A DNA stretch of 64,000 nucleotides from Agrobacterium tumefaciens (GCF_013318015.2 NZ_CP115842.1:496001-560000), one strand, 5' to 3'; positions 55,933 to 64,000 are shown, counted from the first letter of the stretch. The notes: generated from the sequence alone by a model not told the origin. Translations and numbers: made by a program.

Positions 55933-57861
55933 CTATTGTCCGACCCTATTGTCGGCCAGCATGATTTCTCCGGTTGTCATGACCGGTGGCGGCACCATGG
56001 GCTCCGCCTGCATGTTTCGAATTCCGGGCATTCCCGGCAGTACGATGCGCAGTTTCAGACGCACCGATCTCGCTCCCTCCACGCCAGCACCGGCCACGGT
56101 GAACCGCGTTTCGGTGAAGCTGACATAGGGTTGCCCGTGCGACAGGGCCTCCAGCCCACCAATCGCATGGGAGCTGAGTTCCGCGGCACTACCTGCCACA
56201 AGCAGTAACGAACAGGCGGCAACCGTCGCCCCACCGCGCAATGCCGGCAGCCGTGGCAAGCCGTTTTCCATGGTGTGTCGGACGAGAAGAAAAACCGAAA
56301 GGCCCGCGTAGATCGCCACATTGATCGCGGCGAAGACGAAGAAACCTTCCGCAGCGTTTTCACGCGGCGCCAGCACCATTGCGAGAAGGCTTAGTGCCGC
56401 CAGAACCATGTAAGGCGCGATTACACGCAGCGGCAGCGGCGGTTTTGCCTGCGTGCCCTTGGGTGTAATGCGAAAGTCGACGAAATCACCACGGATCGTA
56501 TCGCGTATCGCCGCAAGCACACCCATCAACGACCAGGGCCAGCGCAGGAACAGAAACACGATGGCTTCCCACCCGAAGAGTTTCGCATCATGCGGGCGAA
56601 AGGCCCCCGTGGCCCGCCAGAAAAAGGCGAACACGATCATGATGAGCGAAATCGGCAGGAAATGCGCCAGAAACACTGGATAGGAGGCATTGACGAGTAC
56701 CTGGCCGCTCAACAGTGCAAAAGCGGGAAGCACGAACATCAGTGCCATGAAGCCGGAAAACAGGGGATACCAGAGCTGTGAAAACAGGAACTGGAATTTC
56801 AACCGCAAGGGAAGCTTCGGCACGTAATGCCGCGAATATTGCAAGAGGATGGTCATCAGACTGCGTGACCACTGGAATTCCTGCACCACGAGATCGGTAA
56901 AAGTCACCGGCCCGTCGCCATGCGCGATTGCGTTGACGGCATGGACGCCGCGCCAGCCGCCCGCATTCATCAAAAGCGTGGTGGAATGGTCCTCGGCAAG
57001 CTCGGGTCCCAGACCGCCCACCTCACGCAGGGCTTTGGTGCGCACGGCGTAATGCGAGCCGATACAAAGCGGCGCCCAGCTGTTGTTGTAACCCAGCTGC
57101 AGGGCGCCGTGCAGGCTTGCCTCGGCATAAAGCCTGCCACGCGCAGCCCAGCTCTCCTTTGCATTGGCATCGCAGATGCTTGGTGCGGAGACATATCCAA
57201 CCGCCGGATCGGCGAAAGGACGGATGATTTCACTCAGATAGTCCGGTTCCGGAACGTGATCGGCGTCGAATTGCGCGACGAAATCATAACGCTCATACCC
57301 GTAATGATCGTAGAAATAAGCGAGATTGCCTTCCTTGCAACGGGTGCGGCGAGGCCATGTCTTGCGGTGATAATCGACGACACCCCTCCGGGTCGAAACG
57401 AAAACACCGTGCGCGCCGCACCATTTCAACGTTTGCGCATCCGGGTCCTCATCCGCAAGCCACACGTCAAATTCCAGGCCCTTCTGCTCCAGCATGGCCT
57501 GCAGCGTCTTTTGTACTACGGTAAATGGCTCCGACGGCGCCTTGGTTACAACCATCGCCACCCTGCCCTGCGGCAGAGGAGAGCGCCGGTCGACGACCCT
57601 TGCGTTCAGGAAGATGAAGATGAAATAGGACGGCAGAAGCGTGATCCACGCGAGTGTTACCGTAACGATCGTAAAATACGGCCAGTCGATGACCCGATCC
57701 CGGTCCAGCCACCAGATCCAGAAATAGGCAAGCGTCACCAGCCAACCGCCAATGCCGAGACGATAGGCCATGCGGTTCCAGCCGGTGAAGACGGGCAGCA
57801 TTGGCAATTGGCCCGCGACGGGACGCGATGATGGTACGGAAGGGGTAGAGCGAGCTTTCAT
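55933..57861 (-). CDS. processive GT2 membrane glycosyltransferase (cellulose-synthase-like)
   Basis: A 642-residue polysaccharide synthase. Two membrane segments (about 36-52 and 62-88) precede the GT2 core: LADEDPD (137-141), FDADH (198-202), LAEDHS (288-293), and QEFQW at 327-331, where the usual QxxRW arginine is replaced by glutamine. About six further membrane segments run to residue 570, with the RITPKG element typical of BcsA-like enzymes. An 80-residue soluble tail ends the protein. There is no PilZ domain, so it is not directly c-di-GMP gated like CelA. It overlaps the epimerase gene upstream by four bases (ATGA). The sugar donor is unknown; UDP-xylose-derived sugars are suggested by the operon. 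Confidence 0.9.
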   Translation of the reverse strand: MKARSTPSVPSSRPVAGQLPMLPVFTGWNRMAYRLGIGGWLVTLAYFWIWWLDRDRVIDWPYFTIVTVTLAWITLLPSYFIFIFLNARVVDRRSPLPQGRVAMVVTKAPSEPFTVVQKTLQAMLEQKGLEFDVWLADEDPDAQTLKWCGAHGVFVSTRRGVVDYHRKTWPRRTRCKEGNLAYFYDHYGYERYDFVAQFDADHVPEPDYLSEIIRPFADPAVGYVSAPSICDANAKESWAARGRLYAEASLHGALQLGYNNSWAPLCIGSHYAVRTKALREVGGLGPELAEDHSTTLLMNAGGWRGVHAVNAIAHGDGPVTFTDLVVQEFQWSRSLMTILLQYSRHYVPKLPLRLKFQFLFSQLWYPLFSGFMALMFVLPAFALLSGQVLVNASYPVFLAHFLPISLIMIVFAFFWRATGAFRPHDAKLFGWEAIVFLFLRWPWSLMGVLAAIRDTIRGDFVDFRITPKGTQAKPPLPLRVIAPYMVLAALSLLAMVLAPRENAAEGFFVFAAINVAIYAGLSVFLLVRHTMENGLPRLPALRGGATVAACSLLLVAGSAAELSSHAIGGLEALSHGQPYVSFTETRFTVAGAGVEGARSVRLKLRIVLPGMPGIRNMQAEPMVPPPVMTTGEIMLADNRVGQ

Positions 57862-58841
57862 GACAGCACCTCCAACCCGAAGCCGGGACCAGCCGTGCGG
57901 ATGATGGTGTCTATATCGGAGCGCTTCGGCGCAAAGCCGAGGGTCGCCCTCGCTCTTTCTATATCAGCGAACAGGGCGGGCGGATCACCGGCGCGCCTTG
58001 CGCCGAAATGTACCGGCACTTCCTGTCCCGTGACGCGATGGATCGCGCGGATGATATCCCCGACCGATGTGCCGTGGCCGGAGCCGAGATTGACACGCAG
58101 GGTCTCGCCGCCATCGGAAAGATAGTTGACGGCGGCCACATGGGCGTCAGCCAGATCGCTGACATGGATGTAGTCGCGGATACAGGTGCCGTCGCTGGTG
58201 TCGTAGTCCTGGCCGAAGACGTCAAGTTGCGGCAGCCGCGAGGCGGCGGCCATCAGTGCCCGGGGGATCAGATGGGTTTCCGGCTCGTGGCGTTCGTAAA
58301 GTTCGCCATCCGGGTCGGCACCCGCCGCATTGAAGTAGCGCAGAGCGACGAAACGCATGCCATAGGCGGCAGCGTAATCATCGAGCGCCATTTCGAAAAT
58401 CAGCTTCGTACGACCGTAGGGATTGACCGGGATCTGCGCCGTTTCCTCGCGGATCGGTAATTGCGGCGGCACGCCATAGGTGGCGCAGCTGGAGGAAAAT
58501 ACCAGCCCGCCGATATTCTGGTCGAGACAAGCATCCAGAAGCGCCAGACTGCCGCCGACATTGTTGCGGTAATATTTGCGCGGATCCTCAACGGATTCGC
58601 CGACATAGGCATTTGCGGCGCAATGGATGACGAAGGCTGGCGAGAACTCCTTGAGCGTGGCCTTCAAGAGACTACGATCCAGAATGTCGCCTTCAATGAA
58701 GGGACCCCAGCGAACTGAATCCGCGTGACCCGTCGAGAGATTATCGTAAGCAATGGGCTTGAAGCCGGAATGCGCCAGCGCCTTGCAGATGTGGCTGCCT
58801 ATGAATCCGGCCCCGCCCGTGACGAGGATTGTACGGGACAT
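57858..58841 (-). CDS. galE: UDP-sugar 4-epimerase (GalE family)
   Basis: A 327-residue extended SDR. NAD binding is TGGAGFIGSHICKALAHSG; the catalytic serine is in GLVFSSSCATYGVP and YxxxK is in VNPYGRTKLIFEMALDD. VALRYFNAAGADPDGELYERHEPETHLIPRAL and DYDTSDGTCIRDYIHVSDLADAHV are GalE signatures. The ATG at 58841 is one base from the uxs stop, so translation is coupled; a frame up to 58991 reads into uxs and is rejected. It interconverts UDP-glucose and UDP-galactose, or, given its partner, perhaps UDP-xylose and UDP-arabinose, which rhizobial epimerases of this family can do. The symbol is used for the family. Confidence 0.88.
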   Translation of the reverse strand: MSRTILVTGGAGFIGSHICKALAHSGFKPIAYDNLSTGHADSVRWGPFIEGDILDRSLLKATLKEFSPAFVIHCAANAYVGESVEDPRKYYRNNVGGSLALLDACLDQNIGGLVFSSSCATYGVPPQLPIREETAQIPVNPYGRTKLIFEMALDDYAAAYGMRFVALRYFNAAGADPDGELYERHEPETHLIPRALMAAASRLPQLDVFGQDYDTSDGTCIRDYIHVSDLADAHVAAVNYLSDGGETLRVNLGSGHGTSVGDIIRAIHRVTGQEVPVHFGARRAGDPPALFADIERARATLGFAPKRSDIDTIIRTAGPGFGLEVLS

Positions 58842-58842
58842 C

Positions 58843-59865
58843 TCATACGGCCTCCGCAACCTTCTTGCCGGCCAGCAGCGCATCGAAATAGACGATGGTT
58901 TTCTCCAGACCGGTTTCGAGCGGTACGCGCGGTTGCCATCTGAGCATTTCCTTGGCACGCGAAATATCGGGACGACGCTGCTGCGGATCATCGATCGCAG
59001 CGGGCAGATGCACGATGCGCGAGCGGGAATTCGTCATGCGGATGACGATATCGGCCAGCTGCCGCACCGGAATTTCAGTCGGGTTGCCGAGATTGATCGG
59101 TCCGGTGCAATCCTTCGGCTTAGCTGAAAAACGCAGGAACCCGTCGATCAGATCATCGACGTAGCAGAAGGAGCGCGTCTGGCTGCCGTCGCCATAAATG
59201 GTGATGTCCGAACCCTTCAGCGCCTGGACGATGAAGTTGGAGACCACCCGCCCGTCATCGGGGCGCATGCGCGGCCCATAGGTGTTGAAGATGCGCCCAA
59301 CCTTGATATCGACGCCATAAAAGCGGTGATAATCGAAAAAAAGCGTTTCGGCGCTGCGCTTGCCCTCATCGTAGCAGGCTCGCGGCCCGATTGTATTTAC
59401 GTTGCCGAAATAGCTTTCCGGCTGCGGATTGACGAGCGGGTCGCCATAGACTTCCGATGTCGAGGATTGCACCACGGTTGCACCGCATCTGCGAGCGACT
59501 TCGAGAACGTTGACCGCGCCAAGCACATTGGTAAGCAGGGTGCCGACTGGATCACGCTGGTAGTCCGGCGGCGAGGCCGGCGACGCGAAGTTGAAGATCA
59601 GCGAGACGTCGATGTCATAGGGCTTGCGGACATCATGCTCGACCATCAAAAACCGCTTGTTGGCTTGCAAATGCTCAACATTCACGGTCCGTCCAGTCGA
59701 AAGATCGTCGAGACAGATCACCTCATGACCGCAAGCCAACAGACGTTCGCAAAGATGGGAGCCAAGGAAACCAGCCCCGCCGTTGACCAGAACGCGCTGG
59801 CCTGGCCGCCACTCGGAATAGATTGTAGCGCCGTTGTCATGGTCGTTGGGAACGAAATTACGCAT
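58843..59865 (-). CDS. uxs: UDP-glucuronate decarboxylase (UDP-xylose synthase, UXS)
   Basis: A 340-residue extended SDR. VNGGAGFLGSHLCERLLACGHEVICLDDLSTG is the NAD site. IFNFASPASPPDYQRDPVGTLLTNVLGAVNVLEVARR, STSEVYGDP and the distinctive ACYDEGKRSAETLFFDYHR catalytic element mark the UXS group rather than GalE or dTDP-glucose dehydratases. It decarboxylates UDP-glucuronate to UDP-xylose. The ATG at 59865 follows GGGAGGAG. It is the first gene of the operon uxs-galE-GT2-DUF995-glycosidase, and the AT-rich 396-bp region upstream should hold the promoter. UDP-glucose dehydrogenase, which supplies its substrate, must be encoded elsewhere. Confidence 0.92.
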   Translation of the reverse strand: MRNFVPNDHDNGATIYSEWRPGQRVLVNGGAGFLGSHLCERLLACGHEVICLDDLSTGRTVNVEHLQANKRFLMVEHDVRKPYDIDVSLIFNFASPASPPDYQRDPVGTLLTNVLGAVNVLEVARRCGATVVQSSTSEVYGDPLVNPQPESYFGNVNTIGPRACYDEGKRSAETLFFDYHRFYGVDIKVGRIFNTYGPRMRPDDGRVVSNFIVQALKGSDITIYGDGSQTRSFCYVDDLIDGFLRFSAKPKDCTGPINLGNPTEIPVRQLADIVIRMTNSRSRIVHLPAAIDDPQQRRPDISRAKEMLRWQPRVPLETGLEKTIVYFDALLAGKKVAEAV

Positions 59866-60261
59866 TACACACTCCTCCCAATGAGGAACCAGCCCGGCTG
59901 ATTCGACTTGAACTAGATCAAACTCCAGATTGCAGGATATTTCGAATGTCACCTCCGGTTTTTATTTCTTCTGGAGGTTTTAATATTTGGATTCGGTATA
60001 TTTCAACTTTTATGATAGGCGCGTCATAAAACAGGTCAACTTTATTTTATCGAAATATTACAATTGATTACCCCGAATTACTCGTATTAATCACTCGATT
60101 TAATACTTTTTAACTACGCCTCCATTATGCCTTTCTTATTGAGCATTAGCGCAAGCTTCGCTCAACCAGTCGGGACTATTCTGGTTTTGTAAGGCTCGGT
60201 CCACCGGGGCAAAACCACCCGGCGAGATGCGACAGCTAGTCGATTTCAGGGGACATACATC
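59866..60261. other. AT-rich divergent intergenic region
   Basis: No gene is supported. The centre (about 59980-60130) is very AT-rich, with runs such as tttattttatcgaaat and ttaatactttttaac. It should hold the promoter of the uxs operon on the minus strand and of the small exported protein gene on the plus strand. No operator was recognised. Confidence 0.5.
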
Positions 60262-60612
60262 ATGAATGAAATGCCTTATTCCCATAACAGCAAAGCGGCC
60301 CGCCGCTGTCGTTTTGCACTTGTTGCCGCCGCACTTGCGACGTTCACTTTCGCTACGGCCTCGTGCTCCGTCGTTGAAGATGCCGTTCTGATCAAGACCG
60401 CATCTGCTAATACGGCGACGATCAAGAGCCGGGTTGCTCCAGCCAAGGCGTCCTACGGCTATGACAAGACAGGCAACGCAGCCGTCACGCTTGTTGCCGA
60501 TACTTACGAGACACCGACGATATCGCCGCGGCATTCCTATTCCGGTTCTTCTCCCTATATCTGCTCACCGAGCGGATTTGGTCAGAAGTCCCGCTGCTTC
60601 CTGAGGCCCTAA
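60262..60612 (+). CDS. small exported protein of unknown function
   Basis: A 116-residue protein. A charged N-terminus (NSKAARRCR) leads into a hydrophobic segment (FALVAAALATFTFATASCS) that ends near a cysteine, so it may be a lipoprotein or a Sec-secreted protein. The mature part is Ser/Thr/Tyr-rich with SGSSPYICSPSGFGQKSRCFLRP at the end, where two cysteines may form a disulphide. No family was recognised. The ATG at 60262 follows AGGGGA at a rather long spacing. It is convergent with the LuxR-type gene and alone on its strand. Confidence 0.6.
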   Translation: MNEMPYSHNSKAARRCRFALVAAALATFTFATASCSVVEDAVLIKTASANTATIKSRVAPAKASYGYDKTGNAAVTLVADTYETPTISPRHSYSGSSPYICSPSGFGQKSRCFLRP

Positions 60613-60671
60613 GCCTCAGGCATAACCTCTGCTTGAAACTGGCGTCCTTGCGGCATCGGGCCGCCAGATGT

Positions 60672-61442
60672 TCAGTTTCTCCAGCCGGAGATAGCCGCGT
60701 CGTCGTCCTTGTGAAAAAAGCGCGACGCTGCCTCCGTTCGGTTGCGCACATTCATCTTCTTGTAGATGTTGCGAACGTGCACCTTCACGGTATTCTCGGA
60801 CAGGTGAAGCCGGTCGGCGATGATCTTGTTTTGCGTTCCCTTGCAAAGCAGGTCGAGGATCTGCACCTCGCGCGTCGTCAGCGCCGCCATTTCACTCTTG
60901 CTGACGGCAAGAGCGTCGGCGCGGTTGGCGATCACGGCGTTGCTTTGAACGCTTTTGCCGTTCACGGCCTGGGAATAGGGGGTGAGCTTGCCGAGAAGGG
61001 CAGCGGGAAAATGCTCCCCGCCCTTCATGAGGAGATCAACCGCCGCCATGAAAACGTCGAGCCGCAGATTAAGCGGCAGCACGCCATCGATGATACGCAT
61101 CCCCACCAGTTGCTTCAGCGGCTCCTCAAACTTGTCGATGGTTTCGACGACAAGTGCAATTGGGGCATCCGGATGCTTTTCGCGGACTGCCGAAAGAACG
61201 CTATGAAGCCGCTCGCCCGACATACGGTACGGCAGGACCAGCCGGACATCGGCGCCATAGTCATCGTCGATCGTTGCCGACGACATAACGCTCATCACAG
61301 CGAATGTAGGGAACTTTTTGCCCAGCGCCTCCACGAGGCACTCGGAAAACAGGTCCGGATCCGCGATGATCAATAAAGTCCCATTTATAGGCGCAACGGC
61401 TCCACTTTGTTTTGCCGCATAATCTGAAGTTCCCATGAACAT
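60672..61442 (-). CDS. LuxR-type transcriptional regulator with pseudo-receiver domain
   Basis: About 256 residues. The C-terminal LuxR/FixJ helix-turn-helix is clear: AALTTREVQILDLLCKGTQNK followed by DRLHLSENTVKVHVRNIYKKMNVRNR. The N-terminal 130 residues look like a receiver fold (TLLIIADPDLFSECLVEALG, ALVVETIDKFEEPLKQLVG, GVLPLNLRLDVFMAAVDLL) but lack a convincing phosphoacceptor aspartate, as in CsgD/NarL-like orphan regulators. Of several in-frame ATGs, 61442 is best supported by GGGGAG six bases upstream; 61499 and 61544 are alternatives. It is divergent from the acidic repeat protein across a long leader, so it may control that gene, though this is not shown. Confidence 0.82.
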   Translation of the reverse strand: MFMGTSDYAAKQSGAVAPINGTLLIIADPDLFSECLVEALGKKFPTFAVMSVMSSATIDDDYGADVRLVLPYRMSGERLHSVLSAVREKHPDAPIALVVETIDKFEEPLKQLVGMRIIDGVLPLNLRLDVFMAAVDLLMKGGEHFPAALLGKLTPYSQAVNGKSVQSNAVIANRADALAVSKSEMAALTTREVQILDLLCKGTQNKIIADRLHLSENTVKVHVRNIYKKMNVRNRTEAASRFFHKDDDAAISGWRN

Positions 61443-62350
61443 CGACGTCTCCCCTAAAGCGCTACGCATTACGTTCTTTTTGGTTGTGTGCTCTGTCATT
61501 CGCCGGGATACCCCTAGAAACAAATGGGGCAACTCCCGCTTCACGCCATGTCAACTATCATTAATTACCCGTTAATTAAGGAGGCTAATACGAAAAGCTG
61601 TGCAAAGAAATGGCCCAAATGGGTTATTTCTTGCAATTGACGTACAAAATTGGTTACGCCCGTAATGAATCGTTGAGCCCGGAACCAGTGTAAAAACAAA
61701 CACATCGGAAAAGCTTTCGCTCCGGTTTTGCAATCCGGGAAAATATAACTTTTGGTTGATATCCCTTTACATACCTGCCCGGCAAAGGAGCTTCCGGAAT
61801 GTGCCATTTCGGGATAGGGACCCTTCTCACCGCCATTGACTACATTTTTAGAAAAAGCAGCTTTTCCCGGCCTGAGCGCGATTATTTGCGTCTGAACCGG
61901 CGGCAAATCTCCATGCGACCGCCTTCCGACATATATATTGGTGGTAAGGGTGCCGATATGTTTAGCCCGAATTGATAGCTAGGAAGCGCGATTTTTCTGC
62001 TGCACAGTCTGACCGTCGCTGCAAACAGTGACCGATGGAAAGACAACCCTGGCCTTTGACGTGTGTTTGCAAACGCCGGTTCCTTTTCAAGACATAACGA
62101 AAGCAAAAAGACGAAGCCACCGCGCTCCCAACGGAGCGAGGAACGGATTTGTGCGCCTTAATACCGAGTAGCGCACAAGGGCTGAACGAGAAGAGCCCGG
62201 TTACGGGCCGATGCCAAGCCGCAGATGAGACGTACCGAGTGCATCTGCAGAACATCAATCTTTGTGCAACGCGGAGCAAGCGCGAAAAAATCCCGTTTTA
62301 GATGAGAGGGATTTCGAAAGCTGCTCCGAGCTTTTTCGGAGGAAATCGAC
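61443..62350. other. long gene-free leader upstream of the repeat protein
   Basis: About 900 bp separate the regulator start from the repeat-protein ATG. No convincing gene was found; an antisense frame at 61565-61906 lacks protein-like features. Self-complementary segments near 62190-62250 include GCAGATG (62221-62227) with CATCTGC (62242-62248) and AGCCCGG next to CGGGCC, so a structured 5' UTR or a small RNA is possible. GGAGGAAATCGAC precedes the ATG at 62351. Confidence 0.5.
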
Positions 62351-63313
62351 ATGGGTTACAATCCACAGCCTGCGGGCGACGACATCACCAAGATTGGCGC
62401 GCTTTCGGAGGGTTTCGCCAACACCTCGACCAATGACGCAAAGGTGGACGACAGCAACGTCGGCACCGCAAACGGTGAAAACCGCAACAACGACAACAGC
62501 GACAACAGCACCAATGTGGATGTTGACGCCAAAATCGACGTTGCAGTGGGCAACGGCGACAATCGCGACAACGACTATGACTGGAGCTATGACAGCAAGT
62601 CTTACAGCGACAACGATACGACCGTAAAGACGAGCACCGAAACCAGCACCGAAATCAAGACCGATTACGACTGGAGCTATGAAAGCAAGTCGTACAGCGA
62701 CAACGACACCAACGTGAAGACGGTCACGGATACGGACACCAAGACCTTCTCCTATTCCGACGACGACACGACAACAACAACAACGACGACTTCCGACAGC
62801 TTCAACTCCGCTGACAGTTTCTACAAGTCGGATGACGACTTCGGCAACATCGCCGGCGTCAAGGATGTCGGCAATCTCGGCATCGCTGGCGGAGACCTCA
62901 CCTTTAACCTCGGTGACGACTTCTCCTTCACACTTGATGTCGACAATATCCTCAACAGCTCGCTCAACGGCGAAGGCAACGACACGGGCTTCAGCCTTGT
63001 GCAGGCCAACCACCTGGCGGATCAGGATCAGGCCTGGGATGTCAGGATGGACAATGGTGGTGCCCAGAACCACCTGAGCGCGAATGCCGGCGACGCCTTT
63101 GGCGCAGAAGGCATGGACGGCAAGGGATGGGACCTCAAGGCTGGCGACGACGCTGCGGGTACCAGCACTGCAGATGCATCGGCTATCCTTGCAAACTCCG
63201 GCTTCCATCTGGAACTGGTGCAGGGCGCCAACATGCTCTCCAATGCCGTTGATGTCTCGGTCACAGGCGGTAACTCGCATGTTTCTGATACCGGCGAGGA
63301 CAGCGGCTCCTGA
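62351..63313 (+). CDS. acidic Asp/Asn/Thr/Ser-rich repeat protein, unknown family
   Basis: A 320-residue protein without a signal peptide or cysteine. Residues 25-160 are low-complexity and rich in Asp, Asn, Thr and Ser, including two near-identical 30-residue units beginning DYDWSYDSKSYSDND and DYDWSYESKSYSDND (90-bp period at DNA level) and a run of eight threonines. The C-terminal half is more ordered, with aliphatic/glycine segments (DDFGNIAGVKDVGNLGIAGGDLTF, ILANSGFHLELVQGANMLSNAVDVSVTGGNS). Composition and lack of a signal resemble type I secretion substrates or calcium-binding surface proteins, but no GGxGxD nonapeptide is present. The start has GGAGG upstream. A hairpin follows and then a gene cut by the window edge. 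Confidence 0.85.
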   Translation: MGYNPQPAGDDITKIGALSEGFANTSTNDAKVDDSNVGTANGENRNNDNSDNSTNVDVDAKIDVAVGNGDNRDNDYDWSYDSKSYSDNDTTVKTSTETSTEIKTDYDWSYESKSYSDNDTNVKTVTDTDTKTFSYSDDDTTTTTTTTSDSFNSADSFYKSDDDFGNIAGVKDVGNLGIAGGDLTFNLGDDFSFTLDVDNILNSSLNGEGNDTGFSLVQANHLADQDQAWDVRMDNGGAQNHLSANAGDAFGAEGMDGKGWDLKAGDDAAGTSTADASAILANSGFHLELVQGANMLSNAVDVSVTGGNSHVSDTGEDSGS

Positions 63314-63336
63314 CGAGTACCTCTCTATGAAAAAAG

Positions 63337-63363
63337 CTGCACCGGCATTCGCCGGTGCAGTTT
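63337..63363. terminator. hairpin after the repeat protein gene
   Basis: CTGCACCGGC (63337-63346) pairs perfectly with GCCGGTGCAG (63351-63360) around ATTC, flanked by AAAAAA on the left and TTT on the right. The weak T-run suggests partial termination before the next gene. Confidence 0.75.
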
Positions 63364-63464
63364 GCGGTTGAAGGACCGGGTTTGCGCGAAGACGAAGCAC
63401 CGCCTCTTGGACGTGTGCCGCCCGCCGCCCAGGCTCTGCCGCGATGATCAGGGAGGGACCTGCA

Positions 63465-64000
63465 ATGCAAATCGACAGAATTTCAGACATGATTGCGCAT
63501 TTCATCGGCCTGTTCGACACGGTGATCGAGGAAGCGCGTCTAAGAAGCAACTATGCCGAAGGCACGGCACACGCGAACAAAGACCGGTTGTCGGATGATG
63601 ACGCGGCAAGACTGCTAGACAAGACCTACGACTTGCAGCTTCAGGATTACGATCCCGGCGTTAAATATCGCGCCGGCTATTACGACTTCGACTATCTGCA
63701 ACCGCATTTCGCTCGCATGGTCGAACACGACATGCAGCAGCTTGCAAATGCGATACCGGTCGATATGTCAGCCGCGCATTTCCGTTTTCCGGGCAGTGTC
63801 TCCTTTGAGCAAGAACGCGAACTGGTGGTGCACACCGGCCCTGGCTCGGTTATCGCGCATGTCACGCAGGTCAACATTCTTCAGGACGACGACTATCTGA
63901 ACATGACGGACGGCCCAAATGTGGCGCGCGACACCAGTTTCGTGACCCAGCGCACCGTCGAGTTCCATAACGAAGCAGCCGTCTTCACGCCCTTTTCCGT
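63465..64000 (+). CDS. 5' part of an unknown gene, cut by the window edge
   Basis: The ATG at 63465 has GGGAGGGA upstream and opens a frame with no stop to the right edge (178 complete codons). The visible part is acidic and ordered: RISDMIAHFIGLFDTVIEEARLRSNY near the start, YDPGVKYRAGYYDFDYLQPHF, ELVVHTGPGSVIAHVTQVNIL, and DDDYLNMTDGPNVARDTSF. There is no signal peptide. No family was recognised. Same strand as the repeat protein and 150 bp behind it, it probably belongs to the same locus. Confidence 0.85.
   Translation, partial: MQIDRISDMIAHFIGLFDTVIEEARLRSNYAEGTAHANKDRLSDDDAARLLDKTYDLQLQDYDPGVKYRAGYYDFDYLQPHFARMVEHDMQQLANAIPVDMSAAHFRFPGSVSFEQERELVVHTGPGSVIAHVTQVNILQDDDYLNMTDGPNVARDTSFVTQRTVEFHNEAAVFTPFS

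Noticed and set aside
60136..60534. 132-codon minus-strand frame overlapping the small exported protein
   Set aside because: The plus-strand frame has a signal-peptide-like segment and a ribosome site; the minus frame has neither.
61565..61906. 113-codon minus-strand frame in the leader before the repeat protein
   Set aside because: No ribosome site, no domain, and amino-acid use unlike neighbouring proteins; recorded as gene-free DNA.

Overview
The window reads as alphaproteobacterial DNA from the Rhizobiaceae, most likely the Agrobacterium tumefaciens species complex. The evidence is a complete sulfoquinovose monooxygenase (smo) locus, the celABCG/celDE cellulose loci with a BcsN lipoprotein, dctA/dctBD with tandem DctD sites, BA14K and IalB proteins, and the codon use. 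No rRNA, tRNA, insertion sequence, CRISPR array or replication origin was recognised.

Layout. 1-3.1 kb: an AT-rich left end with an acyltransferase-3 and a Wza-like polysaccharide export lipoprotein. 3.3-7.8 kb: an RND efflux adaptor and pump. 7.8-12.4 kb (minus): a large autotransporter translationally coupled to an IalB-family protein. 12.6-22.6 kb: the smo locus. smoCBA (desulfonation of sulfoquinovose) lies to the left of regulator smoD, and smoEFGHI (ABC uptake plus sulfoquinovosidase) lies to the right. A near-identical 20-bp element occurs upstream of both arms. 22.7-24.0 kb: a stand-alone TadG-like protein with a vWA domain. 24.2-28.3 kb: a TPP riboswitch followed by thiXYMED. 28.4-31.4 kb: dadR/dadX/dadA for D-alanine catabolism. 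31.5-32.9 kb: a GntR/FCD regulator and a BA14K protein. 33.0-37.8 kb: dctBD divergent from dctA, with two DctD sites and a sigma-54 promoter. 38.0-40.6 kb: a small EamA transporter, a class III aminotransferase and an SDR. 40.8-52.9 kb: cellulose genes celD-celE (plus) convergent with bcsN-celA-celB-celC-celG (minus). 53.2-54.4 kb: an AGE-family sugar epimerase. 54.4-59.9 kb (minus): a tightly packed operon for UDP-xylose synthase, UDP-sugar 4-epimerase, a processive GT2, a DUF995 protein and a Tat-exported clan-A glycosidase. 60.3-64.0 kb: a small exported protein, a LuxR-type regulator, a long gene-free leader, an Asp/Thr-rich repeat protein and a gene cut by the window edge.

The dominant theme is the cell surface and plant-associated carbon: exopolysaccharide export, cellulose, a second polysaccharide, an autotransporter, a plant sulfolipid sugar, C4-dicarboxylates and D-alanine. 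The best candidates for undescribed biology are the UXS-epimerase-GT2-DUF995-glycosidase operon and the LuxR / acidic repeat protein / truncated-gene group at the right edge. The smo locus is a known pathway, but the shared 20-bp element is a concrete operator prediction.
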